From: JAJFUG01 sp964473155
GTDB taxonomy: Bacteria; Gemmatimonadota; Glassbacteria; GWA2-58-10
Assembly (NCBI GenBank): GCA_964473155.1
Contig: CAYYNT010000019.1
Coordinates: 1-63,700 of the forward strand
DNA length: 63,700 bases
Direction: 5' to 3'
The first letter of the stretch is position 1, and each line of letters opens with the position of its first letter. Below are positions 49,978-57,421 of this stretch, piece after piece. The translations under genes were made by a program, and so were the position numbers. Under the pieces are notes generated by a model. It saw only the letters and a program-made list of their open reading frames with translations. It was not told the origin of the DNA and ran no database searches.

Positions 49978-51329
49978 TGAAAGCTATCATAATAGGAGCA
50001 GGCGATGTGGGTTTCCACCTCGCCTCGCGTCTTTCCAGCCAGGGGGATGAAATATGCGTGCTGGACCTGGAGCGGGAAAAGGTGGACCGGGTTGAGGACC
50101 ACCTGGATGTGATGGCTTTACAGGGCACCGGCGTGGATTACGCCCTGCTCGAAAAGGCCGGAGTGGACACGGCGGATACCCTGATCGCGGTGACCGACAA
50201 CGATGAGGTCAACCTTCAGGCCTGCCGGATTGCCGGACTATATGGCGTCCGTCTGAAAGTCGCCCGGGCGGGGGGCGGTTATTATTACCGCAAAAGCTCG
50301 ATCGCCCCGTTCGTCGACCCCGGAGCGGATGTTCTGGTCAACCCGGAGCGGGCCTGCGCCGCCGAGATCGAACGCCTGCTGAACTATGCCGCGGCCACGG
50401 ATGTGGTGGAATTCGCCGGGGGCCGGGTGGTGCTGATGGGCATGCGGATCAGCGAGCGCTGTGAGTTCCGGGAGATGCCGCTGGGACGGATCGCTGAGAA
50501 ATTCGCCGAGAGGAACTTTCTGGTGGCGGCGATCAGCCGGGGCGACCAGACTATCATCCCCGGCGGCGAGGACATGATCCACCAGGGGGACCTTCTCTAT
50601 GCCGTGGGCATAAGCGGCGCGGCGGAAGAGATTTTCCGTCTTGCCGGGCACGAGAGCCGCCGGCTGGAGCGCGTCATGATCGCCGGCGGGGGCAAGGTCG
50701 CGGTTATTCTGGCCCGACGGCTGGAAGCGGTTTCGATAGTCCCGATAATCTTCGAACCGGACCGCGAGCGCTGCCAGCAGCTTGCCGACAAACTGGCCTC
50801 GGCCCTGGTGCTCAATGGCGACGCCACAGATATCGAACTCCTGCAGAGCGAGGGCATCGAGGGGGTTGGCGCATTCGTGGCCCTCACCCCGGATGACGAG
50901 AACAACATCATCAGTTCGCTGGTGGCGCGCAACCTGGGGGCGGCCAAGACAATCGCCCAGATCAAGCGCATCGAGTACATGGACCTGGCCTGCCGTATCG
51001 GCTTGGATGCCGCTGTAAGCCCGCATCTGAGCACTGTCAACGCCATAATCGCCGCCATGAACAGCGAGCGCCTTCTGGCTCTGGCCAACTTGCGCGGCCT
51101 GAGCGTTCAGATAATGGAGGTGGCCATCCGGGACGATCTGCCGCTGGTGGGCAGGCCGCTCAAGGACGCCCGTCTTCCCGCCCCCTGCATTGTCGGCGCG
51201 GTGGTCCGCGGCCAGGATGTGTTCATACCGCACGGCCAGGACACCCTTCAGCCGGGGGACCGGGCCATTGTGTTTACACTCGCGGTGCACGCCCAGAAAA
51301 TCAGCCGGTTCTTCCTGCGGCAGGGGTAA
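49977..51329 (+). CDS. trkA: Trk system potassium uptake NAD-binding subunit TrkA
   Basis: A 450-residue cytoplasmic gating subunit with two RCK units. First Rossmann: KAIIIGAGDVGFHLASRLS with acidic end LDLEREKVDRV and GTGVDYALLEKAGVDTADTL. Second: RVMIAGGGKVAVILARRLE, FEPDRERCQQLADKLASALV, NGDATDIELLQSEGI. Each is followed by a TrkA_C segment (FREMPLGRIAEKFAER; DDLPLVGRPLKDARLP). It binds NAD(H)/ATP and controls the TrkH channel encoded 1.4 kb downstream. Starts within the stop of the NYN gene. Confidence 0.95.
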   Translation: MKAIIIGAGDVGFHLASRLSSQGDEICVLDLEREKVDRVEDHLDVMALQGTGVDYALLEKAGVDTADTLIAVTDNDEVNLQACRIAGLYGVRLKVARAGGGYYYRKSSIAPFVDPGADVLVNPERACAAEIERLLNYAAATDVVEFAGGRVVLMGMRISERCEFREMPLGRIAEKFAERNFLVAAISRGDQTIIPGGEDMIHQGDLLYAVGISGAAEEIFRLAGHESRRLERVMIAGGGKVAVILARRLEAVSIVPIIFEPDRERCQQLADKLASALVLNGDATDIELLQSEGIEGVGAFVALTPDDENNIISSLVARNLGAAKTIAQIKRIEYMDLACRIGLDAAVSPHLSTVNAIIAAMNSERLLALANLRGLSVQIMEVAIRDDLPLVGRPLKDARLPAPCIVGAVVRGQDVFIPHGQDTLQPGDRAIVFTLAVHAQKISRFFLRQG

Positions 51330-51379
51330 GGAACAGCCGGTCTGCCTGCTCACCGTATTATAATGCGGAAGAGTCTCTC

Positions 51380-52639
51380 ATGAGGATAGAAGCCTTAGTC
51401 TGTCTGGCTCTTTTATTTCAGCTTGCCGCAAATCCGGCGGCCGGGCAGCCGGAGGGAGCGCCGGCCGGTCTGGCCCGCTGCGCTCCACCGCTCGCTCCGC
51501 CCGCCGGTGATGTCGTGCGGGTGGCGGATGAGAGGGCGCTCCAGTCAGCCGTGGCGAATGCGCGCAGCGGACAGACAATCCTGATTGAGCCCGGGCGGTA
51601 CAGCCTTAGCCGGACACTCGTGTTCCAGGGCCGCGACAACGTCGCACTGCGCGGGGCCACAGGCCGGAGGGGTGATGTAGTGCTGGCCGGCGAGGGCATG
51701 GGCGCGGCTGAAATGAAGATCGGCAGCCTGATCCAGGCCCATGACTGCCGGGGTCTGCTGGTCGCCGACCTGACTCTCACCGGGGCCTGGTGGCACCTGA
51801 TTCATGTGGCGGGGACGAAAGGGGCGGTCGGGGTAAGAGTGTACAACGTGCACTTCCTGGACGGTAAGGAGCAGCTTTTCAAGGTTAATCCGGGATACAA
51901 TCCGGTTTCATTCCCGGACAGCGGAATTGTCGAATACTGCCGTTTCGAGTTCACGGACCGGGCGCATCAGCGCTACACCGCCGGAATAGACATCCTGGGC
52001 GCGGCCGGCTGGCGGGTGAGCGACTGCGATTTTGTCCGCATCCGGGGGCCTCAGCCGGACAGTCTCTGCGACGCGGCGGTAATGTTCTGGCAGCACTGCC
52101 GCGACCTGACAGTGGAGCGCTGCTGGTTTTACGAGTGCGATTTCGGTATCTGGATCGGGCTGGATGACGGCTGGAAGCACGGCAAGCGCGATCCCGGCAC
52201 TCTCTTTGACATCATCGGCGCGAAAGTGCGCAACAACATGATCTTCCGTCGCGAGTCCGGCGACACCGGGATAAGCCTTCACCACGCCAGGGATTTCGAG
52301 GTGGCTCACAATACGGTCATTCTCAACGGCACCTATCCCGATTGCATCGAATACCGTTTCGCCGGAACTGCGGGGCGTATCGCGGCGAACCTTACCGATG
52401 GGCCGATTACGGCCAGGGACAGCGCGGTGGCCGAACTGGCGGGCAACGTGACTTCCGCCATACCCGGCTGGTTTGCGAGTGCCGGTGCGGGCGACCTTCA
52501 CCTGACAGCCGGGGCCGCGGAACAGTTGAGACGGACAGGACAGCCTGCCTCCGGCGTTGAGGATGATTTTGACGGGCAGGCGCGTCCTGACGGCGACAAC
52601 GCCGCCGGGGCGGACGAGATTGTCCCGGATGGCCGTTGA
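51380..52639 (+). CDS. secreted right-handed parallel beta-helix protein
   Basis: A 419-residue exported protein with a signal peptide (MRIEALVCLALLFQLAANPA, cleaved near AAGQPEG). From ~45 on it has the right-handed beta-helix pattern of pectate-lyase/polysaccharide-binding folds: DERALQSAVANARSGQTILI then EPGRYSLSRTLVF, NVALRGATGRRGDVVLAGE, GLLVADLTLTGAW, YNVHFLDGKEQLFKVNPGY, CRFEFTD, and a DFEVAHNTVILNGTYPDCIE rung. C-terminal residues after ~375 are low-complexity. It may bind or cut an extracellular polysaccharide. It lies between trkA (51 bp before) and trkH (53 bp after), on the same strand, which is unusual. Confidence 0.75.
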   Translation: MRIEALVCLALLFQLAANPAAGQPEGAPAGLARCAPPLAPPAGDVVRVADERALQSAVANARSGQTILIEPGRYSLSRTLVFQGRDNVALRGATGRRGDVVLAGEGMGAAEMKIGSLIQAHDCRGLLVADLTLTGAWWHLIHVAGTKGAVGVRVYNVHFLDGKEQLFKVNPGYNPVSFPDSGIVEYCRFEFTDRAHQRYTAGIDILGAAGWRVSDCDFVRIRGPQPDSLCDAAVMFWQHCRDLTVERCWFYECDFGIWIGLDDGWKHGKRDPGTLFDIIGAKVRNNMIFRRESGDTGISLHHARDFEVAHNTVILNGTYPDCIEYRFAGTAGRIAANLTDGPITARDSAVAELAGNVTSAIPGWFASAGAGDLHLTAGAAEQLRRTGQPASGVEDDFDGQARPDGDNAAGADEIVPDGR

Positions 52640-52692
52640 AAGGTGAGAGTTTTTATTCCGGTTGAGCGCCGATTCAGGGAGACAGGACGGCG

Positions 52693-54141
52693 ATGAGACT
52701 GCGTGTCGTCATTCAGGTAATTGGTCTTCTTCAGGTGTTCACCGGTCTGAGCCTGGTCCTTCCCCTGGCCGTGGGACTGTATTTCAAAGAGGCGGCGGCG
52801 GCGCCGATCCTCTGGTCGATGCTTATCACGGTCGCCTCCGGCGCGGCGCTCTGGCTCGGAAACCGCGGCCAGGGCGAGATTCGCGTACGTGAAGGTTTCG
52901 GAATCGTCACTCTCGGCTGGATCATGACAACGGTCACCGGGACCCTGCCGTTCATGCTCTCCGGTTGCATCCCCTCGTTCACGGACGCTTTTTTCGAGGT
53001 AATGAGCGGCTACACCACGACCGGCGCCTCGATCCTGAAAGATGTCGAGGCTCTGCCGCGATGCCTTCTGTTCTGGCGCAGCCTGACCCACTGGCTGGGC
53101 GGCATGGGGATAATCGTGCTCTCCATAGCGATACTGCCGTTCCTGGGCGTGGGCGGGATGCAGCTTTTCAAGGCCGAGGTGCCCGGACCCCAGATGAACC
53201 GCCTGAAACCGCGCATTTCGCAGACCGCCGGCCTGCTCTGGATGGTCTATGTCCTGATGACCGTACTCCAGGTGCTGCTGCTGCTGCTGGGCGGCGTGGG
53301 CTTTCTGGATGCGGTGAACCATTCTTTCGCCACCATGGCCACGGGAGGGTTTTCCACTTACAACCTCTCGGTGGGGCATTTCCAGAGCGCCTATGTTGAA
53401 TATGTGATCACGGCTTTCATGTTTCTGGCCGGGATGAATTTCGCGCTGCACTACCGTTTCCTTGTCAAGCCCGACCTGCGCATATACTGGCGCGACCGCG
53501 AGATGGTGTTCTACGGGCTGATCGTGGCGGGCGCGACAGCAACAATTTTTCTGAACAACGGCCTGGCACGGTCGGAATTCGGGGAGAATGTGTTCCGCGA
53601 GAGCCTGTTCCAGGTGGTATCGATCATCACCACGACAGGTTTTTGCACGACTGATTTTGACGCCTGGCCGTCGCTTGCCAGGATGATCCTTCTCGCGCTG
53701 ATGTTCGTGGGCGGCTGCGCCGGTTCGACCGGCGGCGGGATGAAAGTCATCCGTCTGCTGATGATCCTGAAAGCGGGCAAGGTGGAGATGAAAAAGATGC
53801 TTCACCCGCGGGCCGTGTTCCTGGTCAAGGTTAAGAGGATCACCGTGCGGCCGGATGTGATGCTGAACGTCCTGGGGTTCTTCACGCTCTATATCGCGAT
53901 TTTCCTGTTCAGCTCATTTATAATGGCCATGCTGGGGCTGGATATCATATCCTCCATGAGCAGCGTGGCCGCCACGCTCGGCAATGTCGGCCCGGGGCTG
54001 GGCGTTGTCGGGCCGGTCCTCAACTATTCCGACGTCCCGTTCCTCGGCAAGTGGGTCCTGAGCGCGTGCATGCTGGTCGGGCGTCTTGAAATATATACGG
54101 TTATCATTCTTCTTCTGCCGGAGTTCTGGAAGAAAAACTGA
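52693..54141 (+). CDS. trkH: TrkH family potassium uptake channel
   Basis: A 482-residue membrane protein with the four-fold MPM repeats of K+ channel-like transporters. Selectivity-filter regions: FEVMSGYTTTGASIL (P1), NHSFATMATGGFSTYNLSVG (P2), QVVSIITTTGFCTTDFDAWP (P3) and AATLGNVGPGLGVVG (P4). It starts MRLRVVIQVIGLLQVFTGLS and ends at EFWKKN, the usual length for TrkH/KtrB-like proteins. It imports K+ with Na+ or H+ coupling and is regulated by TrkA from the same operon. Confidence 0.95.
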   Translation: MRLRVVIQVIGLLQVFTGLSLVLPLAVGLYFKEAAAAPILWSMLITVASGAALWLGNRGQGEIRVREGFGIVTLGWIMTTVTGTLPFMLSGCIPSFTDAFFEVMSGYTTTGASILKDVEALPRCLLFWRSLTHWLGGMGIIVLSIAILPFLGVGGMQLFKAEVPGPQMNRLKPRISQTAGLLWMVYVLMTVLQVLLLLLGGVGFLDAVNHSFATMATGGFSTYNLSVGHFQSAYVEYVITAFMFLAGMNFALHYRFLVKPDLRIYWRDREMVFYGLIVAGATATIFLNNGLARSEFGENVFRESLFQVVSIITTTGFCTTDFDAWPSLARMILLALMFVGGCAGSTGGGMKVIRLLMILKAGKVEMKKMLHPRAVFLVKVKRITVRPDVMLNVLGFFTLYIAIFLFSSFIMAMLGLDIISSMSSVAATLGNVGPGLGVVGPVLNYSDVPFLGKWVLSACMLVGRLEIYTVIILLLPEFWKKN

Positions 54142-54292
54142 GAGAATTCCGACTTAAAGACCGTGCAAAAGCTATATCTGCGGGATTGATCCGGAGAAAG
54201 AAGAGTTTTGCAGGAGTTGTCTATAAAATCTTCGTTTTGCTATTTGTGAATTGAAGCTATCTTTACCAGCTTGTATAGCAAGCGGTTGCGCA

Positions 54293-54314
54293 GGGGCGAC
54301 CGGCCGGTCGCCCC
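54293..54314. repeat. GC-rich 22-bp perfect palindrome (GGGGC...GCCCC family)
   Basis: A perfect palindrome of two 11-bp arms (GGGGCGACCGG and its complement), followed by TAC. It lies just past the end of the carbonic anhydrase gene and after trkH, between convergent genes. It is related in form to those at 56887-56946, 57154-57167 and 60133-60154, all built on GTAGGGGC / GCCCCTAC ends. No T-run follows, so it is not itself an obvious terminator. Confidence 0.6.
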
Positions 54315-54328
54315 TACAACTGTCCGCC

Positions 54329-54829
54329 TCAGCCTTTCACCTCGTTCAGTCTGCCGGTCTTCACATCGAAAACGAACCCGCGCAACCTGATATGCTCCGG
54401 AACCCAGGGGTGCGCGCGCACTTTCTGCAATTGACGGCGCACGTTTTCCTCGACATCGCTGAAAGCATGAAAATGGCTGGGAGCGACAGTATCCTTGCCG
54501 GTGGCTTTGCGCAGACGGCCGGAAAGCTCCTGGTCCTTGAAGGTCAACATGCCGCAATCGGTGTGGTTGATCACGATCCATTCCTGCGTTCCCAGAAGGT
54601 GATGGCTGATCAGAAGGCTGCGCAGGGCATCCACGGAGACGATGCCTCCGGCGTTCCGGATAATGTGGGCGTCGCCGGTCTTCAGGCCCAGGGCTTGCTC
54701 CACTGTAAGACGTGCGTCCATGCAGGCTACCACGGCCAGCTTGCGTCCGGGCGGCATCGGAAGATGGCCCAGGTCGAATTTTGCTGCATAAGCCTCGTTT
54801 GCTTTCAGGACTTCATCTATAACGCTCAT
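54329..54829 (-). CDS. beta-class carbonic anhydrase
   Basis: A 166-residue enzyme, starting at ATG 54829 with GGAG about seven bases upstream. Zinc ligands and catalytic dyad: C36-x-D38-x-R40 (ACMDARLT) and H89-x2-C92 (NHTDCGM). It is the short, single-domain type. It interconverts CO2 and bicarbonate in the cytoplasm. It is convergent with trkH and not in an operon. Confidence 0.92.
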   Translation of the reverse strand: MSVIDEVLKANEAYAAKFDLGHLPMPPGRKLAVVACMDARLTVEQALGLKTGDAHIIRNAGGIVSVDALRSLLISHHLLGTQEWIVINHTDCGMLTFKDQELSGRLRKATGKDTVAPSHFHAFSDVEENVRRQLQKVRAHPWVPEHIRLRGFVFDVKTGRLNEVKG

Positions 54830-55040
54830 CGGCGCCTCCAAAAATAGGTCATAAAATCAATCGGAATAGTCAATAAAAAATTAATAAAACTGGAGAAAAT
54901 TGTCAACATCGTGAGAAAAAATTGCTGTTGATTACCGGAAGCCAAAAATGAAAAAAAGCGCAGATTTTTTGTATTCTGGAATTATTTTTCTCTTTTTAAG
55001 GCTGAAAGGAATCTGGTTTGCACAGGAGGGGTGAAAGGGG

Positions 55041-55148
55041 ATGGGTGCTTGTAAATATAAAAACTACAACGGATTATGCCGTAATATATCCGGCATAACT
55101 ATAAATGACAGTGACAAAATGAGAGTATACAAGACGTTAGCCGATTAA
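55041..55148 (+). CDS. possible 35-residue Cys-containing small protein
   Basis: An ATG preceded by AGGAGGGGTGAAAGGGG opens a 35-codon reading frame beginning MGACKYKNYNGLCRNISG and ending at TAA in an AT-rich 600-bp stretch that holds no other candidate gene until the promoter at 55176. The ribosome-binding-like sequence is the best argument for it; the C-x9-C spacing may bind a metal. Codon usage is AT-rich unlike the neighbours, and the frame overlaps an inverted repeat (55074-55098). No family is recognised. Confidence 0.25.
   Translation: MGACKYKNYNGLCRNISGITINDSDKMRVYKTLAD
55074..55098. repeat. inverted repeat in AT-rich region
   Basis: Arms TTATGCCG and CGGCATAA flank a 9-nt spacer. 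It lies ~80 bp upstream of the strong promoter at 55176 and inside the possible small coding sequence. It could be an operator or an RNA hairpin. The rest of 54842-55040 shows poly-A/T stretches only. Confidence 0.4.
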
Positions 55149-55175
55149 AAAAATGCAGAAAAATTGTGGTTTTTC

Positions 55176-55203
55176 TTGACAAAACTTGCATGCGTGCTAT
55201 AAT
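55176..55203 (+). promoter_or_regulatory. near-consensus sigma70 promoter of the small RNA locus
   Basis: TTGACA (55176-55181) and TATAAT (55198-55203) are both perfect consensus hexamers, with a 16-bp spacer. This is the strongest promoter I see in the window. The predicted start of transcription is near 55210. The upstream DNA is A/T-rich (55141-55175), which could act as an UP element. Confidence 0.85.
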
Positions 55204-55209
55204 CCACTT

Positions 55210-55363
55210 GTAAGGAAGTGATTATTGTCGTGTCCGGCAATGCGTTGCACCCCCAGCCAGGAGGAGCTTAACCAGACCCGGCAGTGAAAAAAATCGAGCG
55301 GAGATCCCTTTTCCCGCGAGGACCCGTCGCCTCCCCTGCCCGGAGGTGACGGGTCTTTTTTTT
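55210..55363 (+). ncRNA. candidate small non-coding RNA, ~155 nt
   Basis: The stretch begins about seven bases after a consensus promoter and ends in a very strong intrinsic terminator, so a short abundant transcript is expected. It shows internal structure: a small GCAA-TGCG-TTGC hairpin at ~55238-55249 enclosed by a longer imperfect pairing of ~55225-55237 with ~55274-55288. It also contains an exposed AGGAGGAGC (~55261). It does not match SRP RNA (no GGTCCGGAAGGAAGCAGCC), tmRNA, RNase P or tRNA by eye; a divergent 6S RNA is possible. A 15-codon frame from the ATG at 55240 exists but has no ribosome-binding site. It might instead be a leader/attenuator of the gene at 55451, though the terminator then lies 88 bp upstream of that start. 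Confidence 0.6.
55321..55363 (+). terminator. strong rho-independent terminator of the small RNA
   Basis: A 14-bp stem (GACCCGTCGCCTCC against GGAGGTGACGGGTC, with one G-U pair), a 7-nt loop and eight consecutive Ts. Confidence 0.92.
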
Positions 55364-55450
55364 GACAGGGCGGATCGGGTGTGGATATAATAATGCAATG
55401 ATATTTACTTTTTACAGTGCTTGCCTGACTCGACTGGCGGAGAGAGATTG

Positions 55451-56713
55451 ATGAGAATGCCGGATGTGTTCCGTTCGCTTGTTCTGGCCCAACTCTTTTT
55501 TTTCGGACTTCTGCACGGCGATCCCCGCGGCTTTGCCCCGGTGGATGAGGCGGCGCGTGACAGCTCTTTCCTGGCCTTCCGTGAGCGTTTTGTCCGTGCG
55601 CTTGCAACACACGACACACTATTCCTGTTCGAGGAGGTTTTTGATCCGGACCTCGTAACCAACCGGGACCAGATCAGTCCGTGGGGATTGATGAACGCCC
55701 TGGCCGCCGGGGACGAAAATTACTGGAAAAGCCTCGAGCAGACAGTCTCGCTGGGAGGTGGTTTCCTGGGCGATACACTCTTCTTCGCGCCGTACGTATT
55801 CAGCGCCTGGCCGGACAGTCTCGATCCAGTTGGATATGGAGCGGTCATTGCCCCGGAGGCTCCGCTTTATGTTGACGCGGACACGGGGTCAGCCGTACTG
55901 GCCAGGCTGTCCCGGGAAATCGTGCGGGTGATTGAACTGCAAGGCCCGATGTATGATTTTGAAAAGCGCCGGAACTGGCGTGAGGTGGTGCTGGAAGATG
56001 GCCGCCGGGGGTATGTTAAAATAAACCGGTTGCGCTCGCCGCTCGACCTTCGGCTGGGTTTCCGGTTTTCCAACGGAGGCTGGCGGCTGAAATACTATAT
56101 CCGGGGAGTACAGCCGCCCGCGCCGAAAGTGCTGATCCTGCCGATTGATGAGGCCGCGCGCGACAGCTCCTTTTTCAATTTCCGCACAAGGCTTTCCCGT
56201 GCGGTGGAGGAAAAAGACACTTCTTTTATCTTCAGCATCCTTGCCCCAGGGATTACGTTCAATTTCGGCTGGGGCAACGGGCCGGACGAGTTCCGCAAGT
56301 TCTGGAAGTTCGACCAGGGCCTGGAGAGCGAATTCTGGGATGAGATGCGGACGGTTCTTTCCATGGGTGGCGGGTTCCGGGACAAAGATTTTTTCTTTGC
56401 TCCGTATATCTGGACCCGCTGGCGTTCAACCCGCGTGGGAGATGCCTTCGAATACACGGCCGCGCTGGAGGGGGCGCGCCTGTACGAAAGGCCGGACACG
56501 CTCTCGGCAGTCCTGCGCCGCGTGGATTATGAGCTTCTCCGTAACCAGGAGAACCCGCCCGTCCATCCTGAAAACTGGCTGGCCGTGGTCACCCATGACT
56601 GCCGGGCAGGCTGGGTGCTCAAAGAGAGCGTGCGCAGCCCGATAGACTACCGCGCCGGGTTCCGGCGGGAGAACGGCCGCTGGGTGCTTGAGTTTTTCGT
56701 TGCCGGGGATTGA
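55451..56713 (+). CDS. exported protein with two copies of an unknown ~190-residue domain
   Basis: About 420 residues, starting at ATG 55451 with GGAGAGA nine bases upstream. Residues 1-~27 are a signal peptide (FRSLVLAQLFFFGLLHG). The mature protein is an internal duplication. Each half begins P[VI]DEAARDSSF, then has a W-rich helical part ([TM][VR]SLGGGFLGDTLFFAPY in the first; LSMGGGFRDKDFFFAPYIW in the second) and ends in an SH3-like beta unit with a closing SPxDxRxGFR-F-NG-W motif (LRSPLDLRLGFRFSNGGW; VRSPIDYRAGFRRENGRW). I do not recognise the N-terminal part as a known family; the C-terminal unit of each half resembles bacterial SH3 domains. Its location downstream of the small RNA locus may be accidental. 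Confidence 0.7.
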   Translation: MRMPDVFRSLVLAQLFFFGLLHGDPRGFAPVDEAARDSSFLAFRERFVRALATHDTLFLFEEVFDPDLVTNRDQISPWGLMNALAAGDENYWKSLEQTVSLGGGFLGDTLFFAPYVFSAWPDSLDPVGYGAVIAPEAPLYVDADTGSAVLARLSREIVRVIELQGPMYDFEKRRNWREVVLEDGRRGYVKINRLRSPLDLRLGFRFSNGGWRLKYYIRGVQPPAPKVLILPIDEAARDSSFFNFRTRLSRAVEEKDTSFIFSILAPGITFNFGWGNGPDEFRKFWKFDQGLESEFWDEMRTVLSMGGGFRDKDFFFAPYIWTRWRSTRVGDAFEYTAALEGARLYERPDTLSAVLRRVDYELLRNQENPPVHPENWLAVVTHDCRAGWVLKESVRSPIDYRAGFRRENGRWVLEFFVAGD

Positions 56714-56886
56714 AAGTCGAGTAGGACATCACAAAGCCACCTTCATACTATTTTGCGTCATTCATATAGTATTCAGATAAGAAGGCAAGGTGCAACCAGG
56801 AAGCGGCAGGAAGTTCTTCCGTCAGCCCGTAACTTTGAGCGAAGATTCCTCTCAGCCCTGTTTTTACTCCAATCCCGAGTCTGTCG

Positions 56887-56946
56887 TAGGGGCGCGATAA
56901 ATCGCGCCCGGAAAGCCTTAACGGGCGACACATGTGTCGCCCCTAC
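56887..56946. repeat. 60-bp composite palindrome (GTAGGGGCG...CGCCCCTAC)
   Basis: The outer ends GTAGGGGCG and CGCCCCTAC are complementary, and two smaller palindromes lie inside: GGGCGCGAT-AA-ATCGCGCCC (56890-56909) and a perfect 20-bp one at 56923-56942 centred on ACAT|GTGT. It lies in the 56714-57421 gene-free stretch. The outer ends match those of the palindromes at 54.3 and 60.1 kb. Confidence 0.65.
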
Positions 56947-57153
56947 GAGAGATCCAACCATTTGGATTATTATAAATTAAATCGAGAAGCCCTTTCAGCT
57001 TTCTATTTTGCGCGGAATTAACAGGATTATGGTTCGGTGAACCTTGCATTCCAACCTGATTGAATCCGATATGTTTAATACAACAATACGAATGTTGTCA
57101 AACTGGTATCTGATGCAGGCAGGGTTTGTCCAGATAGACATAAAACGCAGAAA

Positions 57154-57340
57154 CACGGCGCGCCGTGCCCCTGCGTCCAAAACTTATAGATGGGTGTCGA
57201 AAAATGTTATAAGGCACAACCCCCTGTTTCCCCTTTCTAAGGGGGACTTCGAATCCTCCACTGTCAAGCGTTTGCAGGTGGTTGGCAGCGGAGGCTGTTC
57301 CTCCCCTTTTGAATAGAGGGATCGTGGGGGATTTGATCCA
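57154..57340. repeat. palindrome plus repeat R2, copy D
   Basis: A 14-bp perfect palindrome CACGGCGCGCCGTG (57154-57167) followed by CCCC matches the core of the palindrome at 60.1 kb. From 57195 to 57340 the sequence is homologous to the inner part of the MITE-like element at 13459-13609: GTGTCGAAAAATG, ACAACCCCC-GTTTCCCC, CTTTCTAAGGGGGACTT, TTGGCAG and GTGGGGGATTT occur in the same order. The terminal inverted repeats seen at 13.4 kb are absent here. The rest of 56714-57421 holds a weak hairpin ATACTAT / ATAGTAT (56745-56772) and nothing else I can name. Confidence 0.6.
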
Positions 57341-57421
57341 ATAATCCCACTCACCTTTAGACAACCACTGAGTAATTCTTGATTGAACTGGCTTGCAGCC
57401 CAGCTTTACAAGGGGCTTGAC

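Noticed and set aside
50238..51353. Long open frame (371 codons) on the minus strand
   Set aside because: Lies wholly antisense to trkA, which has clear family motifs; a by-product of GC-rich codon use.
52498..53805. Long open frame (435 codons) on the minus strand
   Set aside because: Antisense to trkH and the end of the beta-helix gene; translation is His/Gln/Arg-rich low complexity with no domain.
55240..55287. 15-codon frame inside the small RNA, considered as a leader peptide
   Set aside because: No ribosome-binding site at proper distance and no run of a single amino acid or other attenuation hallmark.
55210..55363. Assignment of the small RNA as SRP RNA (ffs)
   Set aside because: The invariant GGTCCGGAAGGAAGCAGCC apical sequence is absent.
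57044..57316. 90-codon plus-strand frame
   Set aside because: Made of palindrome and R2 repeat sequence; no ribosome-binding site and not conserved in the 13.4-kb copy.
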